64,000 nucleotides of DNA from Drosophila persimilis (taxonomy: Eukaryota; Arthropoda; Insecta; Diptera; Drosophilidae): the NCBI RefSeq assembly GCF_003286085.1, contig NW_020825415.1:62001-126000 (forward strand), written 5' to 3'. Within the stretch, counting starts at the first letter, position 1. Each line of letters begins with the position of its first letter. The notes beneath the pieces are model-generated. The model was not told the DNA's origin. It ran no database searches and saw only the letters and a list, made by a program, of their open reading frames with translations. The translations under genes were made by a program, and so were the position numbers. Positions 22,174 to 32,429 of this stretch are shown here, piece by piece.

Positions 22174-23451
22174 ATGGCAGAAAAAAGTAAATCCACTCTT
22201 GAAGACTTAAAGATTAAGCTCAAAAGTCGAGTAAAAAGCATTCGCCGCTTAGAGGATCGATTAGATCAAGGGTCGATTCCTTTGCAATTACCGGAATTAC
22301 AATGTAGATTAGATTGTTTGAAAGCTTCAATTGAAAAGGCTAACCATTTGCAGGAGCAAATCGAGGACATAACAGGTGATGAAGCATATGCAGCCGAGTT
22401 GGAAGAGCTGATAATTGTCACCAAAGGAAAGATAATGTCGCTTATCGCCGCCTTTGATGCAGCAAGCGAGACGAAGCCAGTGTCTTCTTCAGCCCCAACA
22501 CATGCTAGACTTCCGAAATTGGCATTACCCAAATTTAGTGGTAAACACTCGGAATTCAAAAATTTCATTAGCCTTTTTGAGAGACTAGTCCATAGCGACA
22601 ACAGCATACCGGTGATCGAAAAATTTAATCATTTGATTTCATGCCTCTCTGATGAAGCATTAGGAACAATAAAGGCGTTCCAAGTCACCGAGGCAAATTA
22701 TGAAAAGGCCATGACTGGCCTAAAACGAGTATATGACAACGATTATTTGATTTTCACGAATAATATTTCCACATTGTTCAATCTGCCGAGAATGTCGCAT
22801 CAATCTGCATCATCTCTAAGAACTCTAATCGATACTGTTTCGTCGATTTACGGATCGTTACTGTCGATCGGAGATGATACAAAAATTTCGAATGCAATGC
22901 TCATTCATCTCGTTTTAAACAGAGTCGACCCAGTGACGAAACAAAAGTGGGATGAACAGCTTACTTATGAGAAGTTGCCGCTTTGGTCCGACTTTGAGAA
23001 AGTCTTGAATCGTCGATACCAGCATCTGTCTGCTGAAGAATCGACCAAGCCAAGGCAAGACAAAGTCATGCCAAGCAAGCAACATAATCGCAGTTCATTT
23101 GCTTGTTCTTCCACTTCCACCAACAGTAGAACTCAGCAAACTTGTAGCTACTGCAATTCAGGAGACCATGTAGTGTCAAATTGCCCTTCATTTTCGCGTC
23201 TCTCGGTGATGCAAAGGTTTGAGTTTGCTAAGTCGGCATCCCTATGCATTAATTTTCTGCGAAAAGGCCACGCTGTTGTAAAATGCAAAGCCAATAAATG
23301 TCGAGTGTGCAGCCGCTCACATCATACATTATTGCATCGATACACAGTGTCGGCTAATAGTCTCGCGTTGCCAGCACCCCAAGAGAGTCCTTCTCCTCCA
23401 TCAAATCAGGATCAACCTTCCACGTCACATGTTTTGCATGCGACAGCGTGA
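22174..23451 (+). CDS. B2 gag
   Basis: Frame of 425 residues starting MAEKSKSTLEDLK. N-terminal charged helical region, then ARLPKLALPKFSG, the BEL/Pao capsid landmark, and three C-terminal Cys/His knuckles. The second reads CINFLRKGH, so its second Cys is replaced by Phe compared with CINCLQPGH in B1, which should impair zinc binding. The frame ends at TGA 23449-23451, after which the protease region continues in a shifted frame; BEL elements normally make gag-pol as one ORF, so this stop is damage. The start follows the leader directly and matches the position of the B1 start (MTSKANN, 41300). Confidence 0.8.
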   Translation: MAEKSKSTLEDLKIKLKSRVKSIRRLEDRLDQGSIPLQLPELQCRLDCLKASIEKANHLQEQIEDITGDEAYAAELEELIIVTKGKIMSLIAAFDAASETKPVSSSAPTHARLPKLALPKFSGKHSEFKNFISLFERLVHSDNSIPVIEKFNHLISCLSDEALGTIKAFQVTEANYEKAMTGLKRVYDNDYLIFTNNISTLFNLPRMSHQSASSLRTLIDTVSSIYGSLLSIGDDTKISNAMLIHLVLNRVDPVTKQKWDEQLTYEKLPLWSDFEKVLNRRYQHLSAEESTKPRQDKVMPSKQHNRSSFACSSTSTNSRTQQTCSYCNSGDHVVSNCPSFSRLSVMQRFEFAKSASLCINFLRKGHAVVKCKANKCRVCSRSHHTLLHRYTVSANSLALPAPQESPSPPSNQDQPSTSHVLHATA

Positions 23452-26400
23452 TTCTGACTACGTCGATCGTAAGCGTCCGAACTAAGAGCGGTGAACACAT
23501 TCTGGCCAGAGCTCTGCTCGACTCTGAATCATAAACAAATTTCATTACCGAGGACCTCGCTAATCGCTTACAGATCCGTAGAGAGGAGTCCTGTATTAAC
23601 TTGCTTGGAATTGGTGAATCTAATTCTCAAGTAAAGGATAAAATACACACAGTGGTGAAGTCGCGAATAAATGGTAGTGAGTTCTTCTTTGATTTTTGGA
23701 TCCTGAAATCAATTTCAGGTTATCACCCTGACCAGTCAGTGAATGTGACTGACTGGCGAATCCCAGAGAACCTACCACTGGCAGACCCTTATTTCTACAA
23801 GCCACAAAGAATAGATATGTTAATTGGAGCAGAATCGTTCTTTGAATTATTAGCTGTTGGTCAAATTAAACAAGGTCCTGACTTTCCAACTCTTCAGAAA
23901 ACCCTTCTTGGTTGGGTTGTGTCGGGAAAATATGTTTCCAGGAGTTCTGCTCCTCAAATTACAAACAGTTTGAGTTGCAGTGAAGAGTTGCTAGTATCCA
24001 TCGATAGGACCTTGAAAAAGTTTTGGTCACTGTAAGAAATGCCATCTACCAAGAAAATTGCCACACCTGAGCACAAGCTATGTAAAGAACACTATCGTAA
24101 GACGACTCAGGTACTATCATCAGGTCGGTTCGAAGTAAGGCTCCCGTTTAAATCAGATCCAAATTGTTTAGGCAACTCCTTTGAGGTTGCGAAACGGCGG
24201 TTTTTGTCGCTTGAAAGACGATTGCATCGTGACCCTGAGTTGAAGAAAATGTACTTGGAATTCATGGAAGAGTACCTCTCCTTAGGTCATATGTCTCCTA
24301 CTGACAATACGATTCCTCCTACTCCACACTACGTAATCCCTCATCAGTGTGTTCTGAGGCCCCAAAGTACGTCTACCAAGCTCCGAGTCGTGTTCGATGC
24401 TTCGTCCAAGACGTCCTCACAGGTGGCCTTAAATGATATTCTGATGGTGGGACCTACCATTCAAGAGGAATTATACTCGACACTGCTCCGTTTCCGTCTG
24501 CACAGGTTTGCCCTGACTGCTGATGTTAAAATGATGTATCGCCAAGTGATGGTGAACGAAGCGGATCGGCAGTTTCAGCTCATAGTGTGGAGAAGAGACC
24601 CTTCTGAATCCTTGAGATTATACAAGCTCAACACAGTAACCTATGGGACTGGTGTTTGAAAAGGTTGAGTGAGTCTGCGAAGCTCTCATTCCCTAGAGCT
24701 GCTAACGTTATTGGGTCCGACTTTTACGTCGATGACTTGTTGACTGGTGCTGCATGCGTAGAGGAGCTAAGGGCAATTAAGTCCGAAGTATCTCAGGTTC
24801 TTCAGACCGCAGGGTTTGAGTTGACTAAGTGGTTTTCAAAGTCACCCGAGATCACCGCATCTGAGAGCACAGCCAAACCCATAACAATCTCGGATTCAGA
24901 GTCGACAAAGGCGTTAGGAATCTCATGGATACCTACTGACGATGCCTTTAAGTTCAAAATTGACAATTCAGTTATGGGTCTCCGAGCGACAAAACGGAAC
25001 ATACTATCGGTGACATCAAAGTTGTTTGACCCCCTTGGTTTATTAAGTCCTATCGTTATAAAAGGCAAGATCCTATTGCAGGAGCTTTGGCTTAACAAAC
25101 TAGATTGGGATGAGTCGATCCCGCTGCATTTGGAAACAGCGTGGAATAAGTTGAAAAATACACTATCTCAATTGGAAGACATATCCATATCTCGGTTTGT
25201 GTATTCCGATCCGATGTCACCGGTTCAAATACATGCCTTTGCTGACGCCTCCATGAGAGCGTATGGAGCGTGCGTCTATATACGTAGCAGAACTGCAGAA
25301 GGTTTAAAAGTATCATTGTTGACTTCGAAATCCAAAGTAGCGCCGCTCAAGACCAAAACGCTCCCAAGGCTTGAGTTATGTGCCGCTCACCTTCTCGCAG
25401 ATCTCTGTCACAGAATCAAGCCCCTATTAAACGTGCCCATTGAACGAGTCGTTTATTGGTCGGATTCAGAGGTAACTCTCCATTGGATCCGGTCACATCC
25501 ATCGTCGTTGTCGACTTTCGTTTCAAATAGAGTGGCTGAGATTCAAGAGTGGTCAGATGATGCTACGTGGCGTCATGTACCCACGAAACAGAACCCAGCA
25601 GATATTGTCTCAAGAGGTTGTGACGTCGACGAAATCGTTCAGTCGTTCGAAGGACCATCATTTCTGAAAGAGGAAGAAGAAAACTGGCCCAAGAACGCTC
25701 ATTTCGAACACTCCGATGATCTTCAGCTGGAAAAGAGGAAAACTGCGGTCGGGTTGACCGCGGCGGTGCGAAGTTCGGAGCTGTTAGATGTCATCGAGGG
25801 ATTCTCGTCACACCTCAAACTGCTTAGAGTGTTCGTGTATGTGTTCCGCTTTATAAGAAAATGTAAGGACCCAAGCCTAAATTTCGAAAAAACTATCTCA
25901 CCGACCGAATACAATGAAGCTTTTTATAAAATTGTCGAAATCGTCCAGCATCACGAGTATCAAGGAGAAATTGAAAAGGTTAGGAAAGGATCTACAATTG
26001 GTCCTAGTCTTCAGCGGTTGAACCCATTCATCCATGAAGACACAGGGACTTGGTGCAACTTTTCGTATATCATACGATGCCAAGTTTCCTCTGCTTTTGA
26101 CCAAGCGCTCGCAATTCGTGCGAAGCTATATTCGTCATCTGCACCATTCGAATTTTCATGTCGGCCCACGAGCACTTGTGAGCATCCTTCGACAGAGCGT
26201 GTGGATAGTGAACGCTCAGGAGGTCTGCCGTCAGACAGTTCGATCATGTATGCGCTGTCTTAAATGCAAGCCTCGATTGCTGACGCAACTCATGGGGAAT
26301 TTACCCGCAGATCGACTCCGTGTTCTCCGCCCATTTTCAATTTGCGGCGTTGATTTTTGTGGACCAATGCACACGACATTGAAAATTCGCGGAAGGCCCC

Positions 26401-27156
26401 CATACAAGTCATACATTGCGCTTTTTGTTTGTTTTGCGTCCAAGGCGGTTCACCTAGAAATAGTTTCCGATCTAACCACTGACTGTTCGTCGGTCGCAGA
26501 GGATATCCCCAAGTCGTCCATTGCGACAACGGGACGAACTTCGTCGGAGCGAGCCGCCATCTCAGCGCTCTGCGGATCAGGCTCAAGGAGCAAGGAGACG
26601 CAATTCGCGACTTCGCGTCAAAGAACGGATACGAATTTGCGTTCATACCGCCGCGAGCTCCTCACATGGGAGGGCTATGGGAGGCAGGTGTAAAAACTGC
26701 CAAGAGCCTACTCCTACGGGCGGTAGGCAGCGCGCTCCTAACCGCCGAAGAGCTCGCCACAGTCCTCGTCGGCATCGAGGCCATAATGAACTCGAGGCCG
26801 CTGGGAGCCATCAGCCAAGATCCAAGCGACGACGAGGCCCTAACACCCGGGCACCTGCTGACAGGCGGATCGCTCATCGCCCCCCCCAATACTGCGGACT
26901 CCGGACCAGGAGAGTCTCAGTTGCTTGCGGCGATGGCGACTTGTCTCGTCAGTCAGGCAAGTGTTTTGGCAGCGATGGATATTTCAATATAGCGAATTGC
27001 AAATTCGGGGCAAATGGCACCAGCAGCAACCGAACCTCAAGGAAGGAGACCTCGTTATCGTGGCCGAGGACAATCTGCCGCCTCAGGAGTGGCCCGTGGG
27101 GAGGGTCATCGCCACGCACGCAGGAGAGGACGGCATGGTCAGGGTCGTCAAAATAA
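23452..27156 (+). pseudogene. B2 pol remnant (protease, RT, RNase H, integrase)
   Basis: Pieces in order: protease (LLDSES then a stop where B1 has LLDSGSQ), pre-RT (23601-24035, stop after KKFWSL), RT palm (24039-24659, VALNDILMVGP), a small deletion at the TYGTG motif near 24657, then one long frame 24656-26050 with YVDD, RNase H (HAFADASMRAYGA, WSDSEVTLHW) and the start of integrase. After about 26060 the integrase is shifted (26034-26490: CGVDFCGPM, FVCFASKAVHLE) and shifted again (26521-27156). B1 supplies the reference for each break. Not functional. Confidence 0.85.
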
Positions 27157-27212
27157 GGACTAGCACTGGAGCGGTTTTTCGGCGGGCCGATGCAGGCGTT
27201 CAACGGAGCCGG

Positions 27213-27524
27213 TGTTGCGTGACCTTCCATCCATGGCCACAATTATTAGTTATTGATCTGAATTATGAAGTCTAGTGTAAGTTAGGCTAGGGCAAAGCGG
27301 GAGCGCAATAAAAGCTCGCTCTCTCGCTCTTGGCGAATTCGCCCCGCTTTGCCACCGTAGGTTAGCTAGAGTAAGAGATTTGAATTGTGAAGAAAATATA
27401 GTTGTTCGCCAACCTTGAATTAGATCGAGCGTATCAATTTTTTCGCCCCGCCAAATAAATAATTTAAATTACAGCCACCCAAAGTTTTCGGTAATTCAAT
27501 TAGAAAAACTCTTCTAATTTTGCA
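27213..27524 (+). repeat. 3' LTR of BEL/Pao B2
   Basis: 312 bp, tgttgcgtgacc...ctaattttgca. It differs from the 5' LTR near the end (taattcaattag against taatttattag). Followed by ATCAT (27525-27529), the presumed right target duplication. Confidence 0.88.
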
Positions 27525-28186
27525 ATCATTAATTGCACATCTTAAATCAAACACTTTGTACACTTTTTCGATCAAAACATTATTAATAAACGATACTTTA
27601 ATATTAATCTTACATATATACGTCCGCTGTAATTAAATTGGCAAAGAAATTATAATTAATACAGCTTCTATTTGTTAAAGTTATAATTTTATTACTTACA
27701 ATGCAATTTCCAAATGTAAACAAGCCCACTTCGTTGCCAGAAAATGTTGATTTCTTGTAATGTAAAGTGCCTTATCCATTTCTCTGTAACATTATGTAGA
27801 GTTTCCCAACCATGTTAAGTAGTGGTTCCGCTGTTAAAGGAACAGCTTTTAAAAATATTTGTAAAAGCGTTTAAATGTAAAATTGCGGAAACAAATAAAC
27901 TTAGCTGAGGGTCACTTGCTGAAACCCGAAATAAAATCAATTAATAATTAAATCGACCTAATTGTCCACACAATTTTTTAACGTTTTCAAAGCTGTTCGT
28001 ACGTGAGCGTTTTTATTTTCTGACTAATTTTACCGTGGTAAAATTTTTTATGTAAAATCCGACGTGCATGTATAAGTATTGCGAGTGTTTGTTCCGTGTA
28101 TGTAAACGTATACACATTAAGATACATTTGTATGCGCTATTATTTACACTGTATCGGAAGCTGAACGCAGGAGCTAGCTCGGATCA
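27525..28186. other. Stretch with no recognised gene
   Basis: About 660 bp of AT-rich sequence after the B2 LTR. No long ORF on either strand, no RNA gene, and no match to other parts of the window. It may be host DNA flanking the original B2 insertion. Confidence 0.4.
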
Positions 28187-28500
28187 AATTAAACCCTTGG
28201 AGAAGTAGGAGGCCACAACCGTTGGCAGAACGAAGTATGGTTTAATTTGGGACTGGGATGGAAAACTCACACAAAATCACTGCACTGTTGTTAGGCACAA
28301 TCGAAGAGTACTTATCTTGAACTTGGAGCGATCCGTCGATGCTGGCTGGGGTGAGCTTCTCCGGCGAAGATCCGGCTCGAAGGACCAATGTTTGTAGTGG
28401 GGCGGATTTGAAAACGTTAAGAAAGTCTCAATGTCTGGCATCTCTGGGAAATGTTGCGTTGAAATGTACCACGATATTGGCCGGTGCACGTTGGGGCTAA
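28187..28500 (-). mobile_element. LTR retrotransposon leader and LTR-edge remnant with tRNA-Tyr-type priming site
   Basis: ATCCGGCTCGAAGGACCA at 28370-28387 (plus strand) equals the 3' end of tRNA-Tyr plus CCA as I know it. One base later tgtttgtag begins, as an LTR edge would. On the minus strand this gives ...caaaca, a priming site, then a leader running left. No gag or pol follows to the left, and no second LTR is visible, so only a scrap of an otherwise absent element remains. The far LTR edge cannot be placed. Confidence 0.45.
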
Positions 28501-29014
28501 CCATTTTGTTGTTTGTCCCCCATTTAGTTGTTTGTTGATTTCCCGCCCGTTATGCTGCCGTCCGCTCCTGTTCGCTGCTGCTTCTGCTGCCATTATTATT
28601 AGGCTCAAATTGCTGCACGTTGCTTTGCATTTTAATTACTCGGCGAAGAGGCAAAGGCAAAGGCAGGCGGCATCTTTGCATCTCGGAAATTTTGCAAAAT
28701 TTAAACGAAAAGCGAAATGCGAAAAGGAAAAGCGAAAACGAGGCAACAACAGCCAAAGGGCGTGGATGGGGAGGGGGGTTGCGGGGGAGCATTGCTAACA
28801 AGTTGCTGCCTCGATGCCTGTCAGGGCCCGTCTTCTGTCTGTCAGTCGCACAGCCCCACCTACCCCTCAGCACCTGCTACTGTCCCTGCCCCTGCCCCTA
28901 TGGCTCCTTCTCTTCTGCGGGGTTTGTGGCATTTCTCAAGGGATTTGCAGTCTGGAAAAGTTGGCTTTTCTTTGCATCTAAAGTCATACATATTATTGTC
29001 AAAATATAAATTAT
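28501..29014. other. Non-repetitive stretch, no gene supported
   Basis: About 510 bp of mixed composition with purine-rich and C-rich segments (for example ccctgcccctgcccc near 28885). Overlapping frames on both strands (28484-28798, 28550-28873, 28620-29009) are low-complexity and have no recognisable protein. Possibly host intergenic or untranslated sequence. Confidence 0.35.
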
Positions 29015-30109
29015 TATACCCGATACTCAAAATGAGTATTGGGGTATATTAGATTTGTGGTAAAAGTGGATGTGTGTAACGTCCAGAAGGAAGCGTTTCC
29101 GACCCCATAAAGTATATATATTCTTGATCAGCATCAATAGCCGAGTCGAGTGAGCCATGTCTGTCTGTCCGTCCGTCCGTCTGTCCGTCTGTCCGTCCGT
29201 CCGTCTGTCCGTCTGTCCGTCCCCTTCAGCGCCTAATGCTCAAAGACTATAAGAGCCAGAGCAACGATGTTTTGGATCCAGACTTCTGTGATATGTCACT
29301 GCTACAAAAATATTTCAAAACTTTGCCCCGCCCACTTCCGCCCCCACAAAGGGCGAAAATCTGTGGCATCCACAATTTTAAAGATAAGATAAAACCAAAA
29401 AAGCAGAATCGTAGAGAATGACAATATCTTATAGACTGCAGAATCTTAATTGGATCGTATTATTATTATAACCAGCATCAAGAAAACAATTTCATTTTTT
29501 CTCGCCCTGTCTCTCTCTAACACACACGTAGCATAGGCGGCTTTGCTTAGAGTAAAACATTAGCGCCTAGATCTCAGAGACTATAAAAGCTAGAGCAACC
29601 AAATTTGGTATCCACACTCCTAATATATCGGACCGAGACGAGTTTGTTTCAAAATTTCGCCACACCCCCTTCCGCCCCCGCAAAGGATGCAGATCTGGGG
29701 ATATTCATAAATCTCAGAGACTATTAAGGCTAGAGTAACCAAATCTGGTATCCGCACTTCTGTTAGATCTCACTATAAAACCTTTATTTCAAAATTTCGC
29801 CCCACCCCCTTCCGCCCCCACAAAGGACGAAAATCTGTTGCATCCACAATATTGCAGATTTGAGAAAACTAAAAACGCAGAATCATAGATAACGACCATA
29901 TCTATCAGATTGCTGAATCTGGATCAGATCAGATAATTTTTGTAGCCGACGTCACGCTCAGACTGATTTTCTGTCTCTCTCGCAAGCACTCTTTGTCGTG
30001 TCGTTTAATATTAGCGGCGTCTGCCGGAGGAGAGCCATACTGACTTAGTATCGGGTATAACCGTAGAGTTGCGGTGTCCGCAGCAACTCACAACGTTCCC
30101 CCTCGTTTT
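29015..30109 (+). mobile_element. DINE-1/INE-1 element, full length
   Basis: Starts tatacccgatactc followed by its partial inverse (gagtattggggtata), a subterminal inverted repeat. The (GTCT/GTCC)n core is at about 29159-29223, followed by several tandem units each holding 'ttccgcccccacaaag' and a purine-rich tail. It ends with 'agtatcgggtata', a hairpin (GAGTTGC/GCAACTC) and cctcgttt. At 1,095 bp it is longer than the copy at 33927 (838 bp) and has more internal units. Confidence 0.85.
29159..29223 (+). repeat. (GTCY)n microsatellite core of DINE-1
   Basis: Alternating gtct and gtcc units, the known diagnostic core of DINE-1/mini-me elements. The same array occurs at about 34072-34128 and, inverted, at about 44458-44506, with different unit numbers. 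Confidence 0.9.
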
Positions 30110-30147
30110 TATTATAAATTACTGTCCAAATCGGGGGCGCATAGCTG

Positions 30148-30462
30148 ATGGAAATGGGATCTTCGGTGAGGGCACAGGCTAGTGAAACGCATCCTCGCTT
30201 GGTCCATGATGATGGCCAGCGCGCAGCCCTACGTCTTCACGGATCACAAGTTTTGTGGAGCTGCACAATCTCCTACAAGTGGCCCATGGGCCAAACCATC
30301 TTCAAGATATTCCAGAAAATTGTAACGGTATATATTAGCCTTCCTTCCAGTCACTCCAACACACAGCCATTGACCATTTTCCAGCCTCAGCCGCGAATCA
30401 GACTGAAGAGCGAGGCCTATTGGGGCGCCTCCGAATGTGGCACACGGAGATGCTTCGTTTAA
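30148..30462 (+). CDS. Unrecognised ORF, 104 codons, outside repeats
   Basis: Starts MEMGSSVRAQ and ends GTRRCFV. I do not recognise it. A polyadenylation signal (aataaa, 30469-30474) follows the stop by a few bases, and 'ttccttccag' at 30343-30352 could be a 3' splice site, so the stretch may be the last exon(s) of a host gene or its relic read in an uncertain frame. It lies between two DINE-1 copies and does not recur elsewhere in the window. Confidence 0.3.
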   Translation: MEMGSSVRAQASETHPRLVHDDGQRAALRLHGSQVLWSCTISYKWPMGQTIFKIFQKIVTVYISLPSSHSNTQPLTIFQPQPRIRLKSEAYWGASECGTRRCFV

Positions 30463-30867
30463 AATTTTGAATAAAGATCGGAATTATTTTTGATATATGT
30501 ATATCTAGTTTTTGGGACTTATTTCTATTCGTTGACTGAGTGACTAAAAATAATGAAAACCTATAATAAGTGCGTCTTCTGTGAGAAGGAGCTGGTTTTC
30601 TTCTTTCGTTTCAAAGGGTATTCATAGTTTTCCCTTACTTTTTCTCACTCCCACATTCTCTTCCCCGCCTGCAATTATTCCCTGATTTTCCCCATCGTTT
30701 TCCCCTTTGTTTTCTTCGACTGCCCTTTCTTCTTTCCCCCGGATTCCTTTTTCTTGTATTTCATCCATTTTATTGGTTTAATTTTGGTTTAATTTTTATA
30801 GGAACTTAATTTTAAAACCGGAAGTCTGATCAGGAGTTCGCCAACGAGCTCCACTTCAAGCTAGTCG
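30463..30867. other. Pyrimidine-rich spacer
   Basis: About 400 bp without an ORF. 30600-30800 is strongly C/T-rich (cttactttttctcactcccac...ttttcccc) and ends in 'ttttataggaac', which resembles a polypyrimidine tract and 3' splice site ahead of the ORF at 30868. Confidence 0.35.
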
Positions 30868-31230
30868 ATGGTGCACTTCGAGCGGGATATTGGCGACAGT
30901 GCCAACGTGACCGCAAAACAACAAAAGCGTGATCGTTACGAAGAAGCTGGAGACGAGCAGCACATTTGGACAACTGTCATGGTCAAGGGCGTGGTCGCAA
31001 CGATGGTGGTGGAGACGGGAAAGTGCAACTCGGTGTTACAATTCGAGCAGGACATTGGTCCCACTTCCATGATTAAGGACGGATATAAGCACGGAAACGA
31101 TCGTTTAGTAGGCGCTGGAGACGGGAAGCAAAACTCCATGGAGCAAATCAAGCAGCCAATTAAGAAGACAGTCATGGTCAAGGCCCGCCACAAGCAACGT
31201 CGTGCTCGTAACGATGGAGGTGGTGATTGA
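30868..31230 (+). CDS. Unrecognised ORF, 120 codons, with imperfect internal repeats
   Basis: Begins MVHFERDIGDSANV and ends ARNDGGGD. Related segments recur: FERDIGD near the start, FEQDIGPT in the middle (from about 31041), and gagcagcacattgg after the stop (31255-31268), together with repeated blocks around 'ctggagacg' and 'gtcatggtcaag'. The DNA repeat continues past the stop codon, so the present stop may be secondary. Strongly charged, no signal peptide or membrane segment. No family recognised; function unknown. A possible 3' splice site lies about 70 bp upstream. Confidence 0.3.
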   Translation: MVHFERDIGDSANVTAKQQKRDRYEEAGDEQHIWTTVMVKGVVATMVVETGKCNSVLQFEQDIGPTSMIKDGYKHGNDRLVGAGDGKQNSMEQIKQPIKKTVMVKARHKQRRARNDGGGD

Positions 31231-31590
31231 CAATTCAACTCCGTGGAGCAATTAGAGCAGCACATTGGAGGAGATCGGGGGTCGCGTCGCGGGGCCTAGA
31301 GTAGTCGTCGAATGGGAACTGCGGCACTAATTAGTGGATTCAAATGCGCAAAGAACTCGGTACCGAGCTCTGTGGCCTGGGGAGATCGCAAGCCAACGCT
31401 GCGCTGTGACGTGTACCGCCCTCTGCCCGTGGTATATGGATCCATACGGCTTTGCGGCGTTTACTGTCCCGCAGGTAATTTAAATATGCGGTAACAGAGC
31501 TCATCTTAGAAATTTTCATAAAACCAAAGAATAAAGAACAAAAATTCGGAAAAATTACAATATAAATACTAGTACTAATTATTTGAAATT

Positions 31591-32429
31591 AAAACGAGGG
31601 GGAACGTTGTGAGTTGCTGCGGACACCGCAACTCTACAGTTATACCCGATACTAAGTCAGTATGGCTCTCCTCCGGCAGATGGCGCTAATATTAAGCGAC
31701 ACGACAAAGAGTGTGTGCGAGAGAGACAGAAAATCAGTTTGAGCGTGACGTCGGGCGCTGCGTAGCCAGTGCAAATTGGTTTGTTCCTTTTGGCTATAAA
31801 AATGACCTGATCTGATTCAAATTCAGCAACCGGATAGATATGGTCATTCTCTATGATTCTGCGTTTTTAGTTTTCTCGAATCTGCAATATTGTGGATGCA
31901 ACAGATTTTCGTCCTTTGTGGGGGCGGATGGGGGTGGGGCGAAATTTAGACACGAAACGGTCAAGGTCCGATATCACAGGAGTGTGGATACCAAATTTGG
32001 TTGCTCTAGCTCTTATGGGTTCTGAGATCCTTGAACTCATATTTTGCAATTGGCAAAACCGACCATGAAACCTGTGTGTTAGAGTGAGACAGAGCGAGAA
32101 AGAGTGAAATTGTTTTCGTGATTCTGGCTGTAATAATTATACGATCTGGTTCAGATTTTGCACTCTAGAAGATATAGTCATCTTCTACGATTCTGCGTTT
32201 TTAGTTTTCTCGTATCGTCGAAATTGTGGATGCCACAGATTTTCGCCCTTTGCGGGGGCGGAAGGGGGTGTGTCGAAATTTTGACACAAAACGGTCAAGG
32301 TCCGATATCACAGGAGTGTGAATACCAAATTTGGTTACTCTAGCTCTTATGGGTTCTGAGATCCTTGAACTCATATTTTGCAATTGGCAAAACCGACCAT
32401 GAAACCTGTGTGTTAGAGAGAGACAGAGA
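31591..32429 (-). mobile_element. DINE-1/INE-1 element, minus strand, 5' part missing
   Basis: Begins with the inverted terminus aaaacgaggggg, the hairpin and 'atacccgatactaag', then two to three internal units. It stops at about 32429 inside 'gagagagacagagac', without the GTCY core or the 5' end, and abuts Jockey-clade coding sequence. Confidence 0.8.

Larger units (their letters stand above)
5802..27524 (+). mobile_element. BEL/Pao LTR retrotransposon B2, decayed, carrying an antisense Eogt copy and a nested array
   Basis: 5' LTR 5802-6112, priming site from 6113, leader 6113-6482 continuing at 20197, antisense Eogt within the leader, gag from 22174, pol remnants to 27156, and 3' LTR 27213-27524. 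The nested family A array (6483-20196) splits the leader. Left flank GTCAT (5797-5801) lies in B1 gag, and the solo LTR at 40187 has the same GTCAT on both sides. The right flank is ATCAT followed by unrelated DNA rather than B1 gag, so the two ends do not come from one undisturbed insertion. The element is decayed: pol has several frameshifts and deletions. Confidence 0.75.

Noticed and set aside
28370..28387. Possible tRNA-Tyr gene
   Set aside because: Only the last 15 bases plus CCA match. CCA is not encoded in eukaryotic tRNA genes, and the 5' half and anticodon arm are missing, so a priming site is the better reading.
28484..29052. Overlapping ORFs of 104-129 codons on both strands
   Set aside because: Low-complexity reading in all frames, no start context or family, and frames open on both strands because of biased composition.
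29159..29223. Regular short repeats that could be taken for a CRISPR-like or regulatory array
   Set aside because: They are 4-bp GTCY microsatellite units inside DINE-1, with no spacers; the genome is an insect's.
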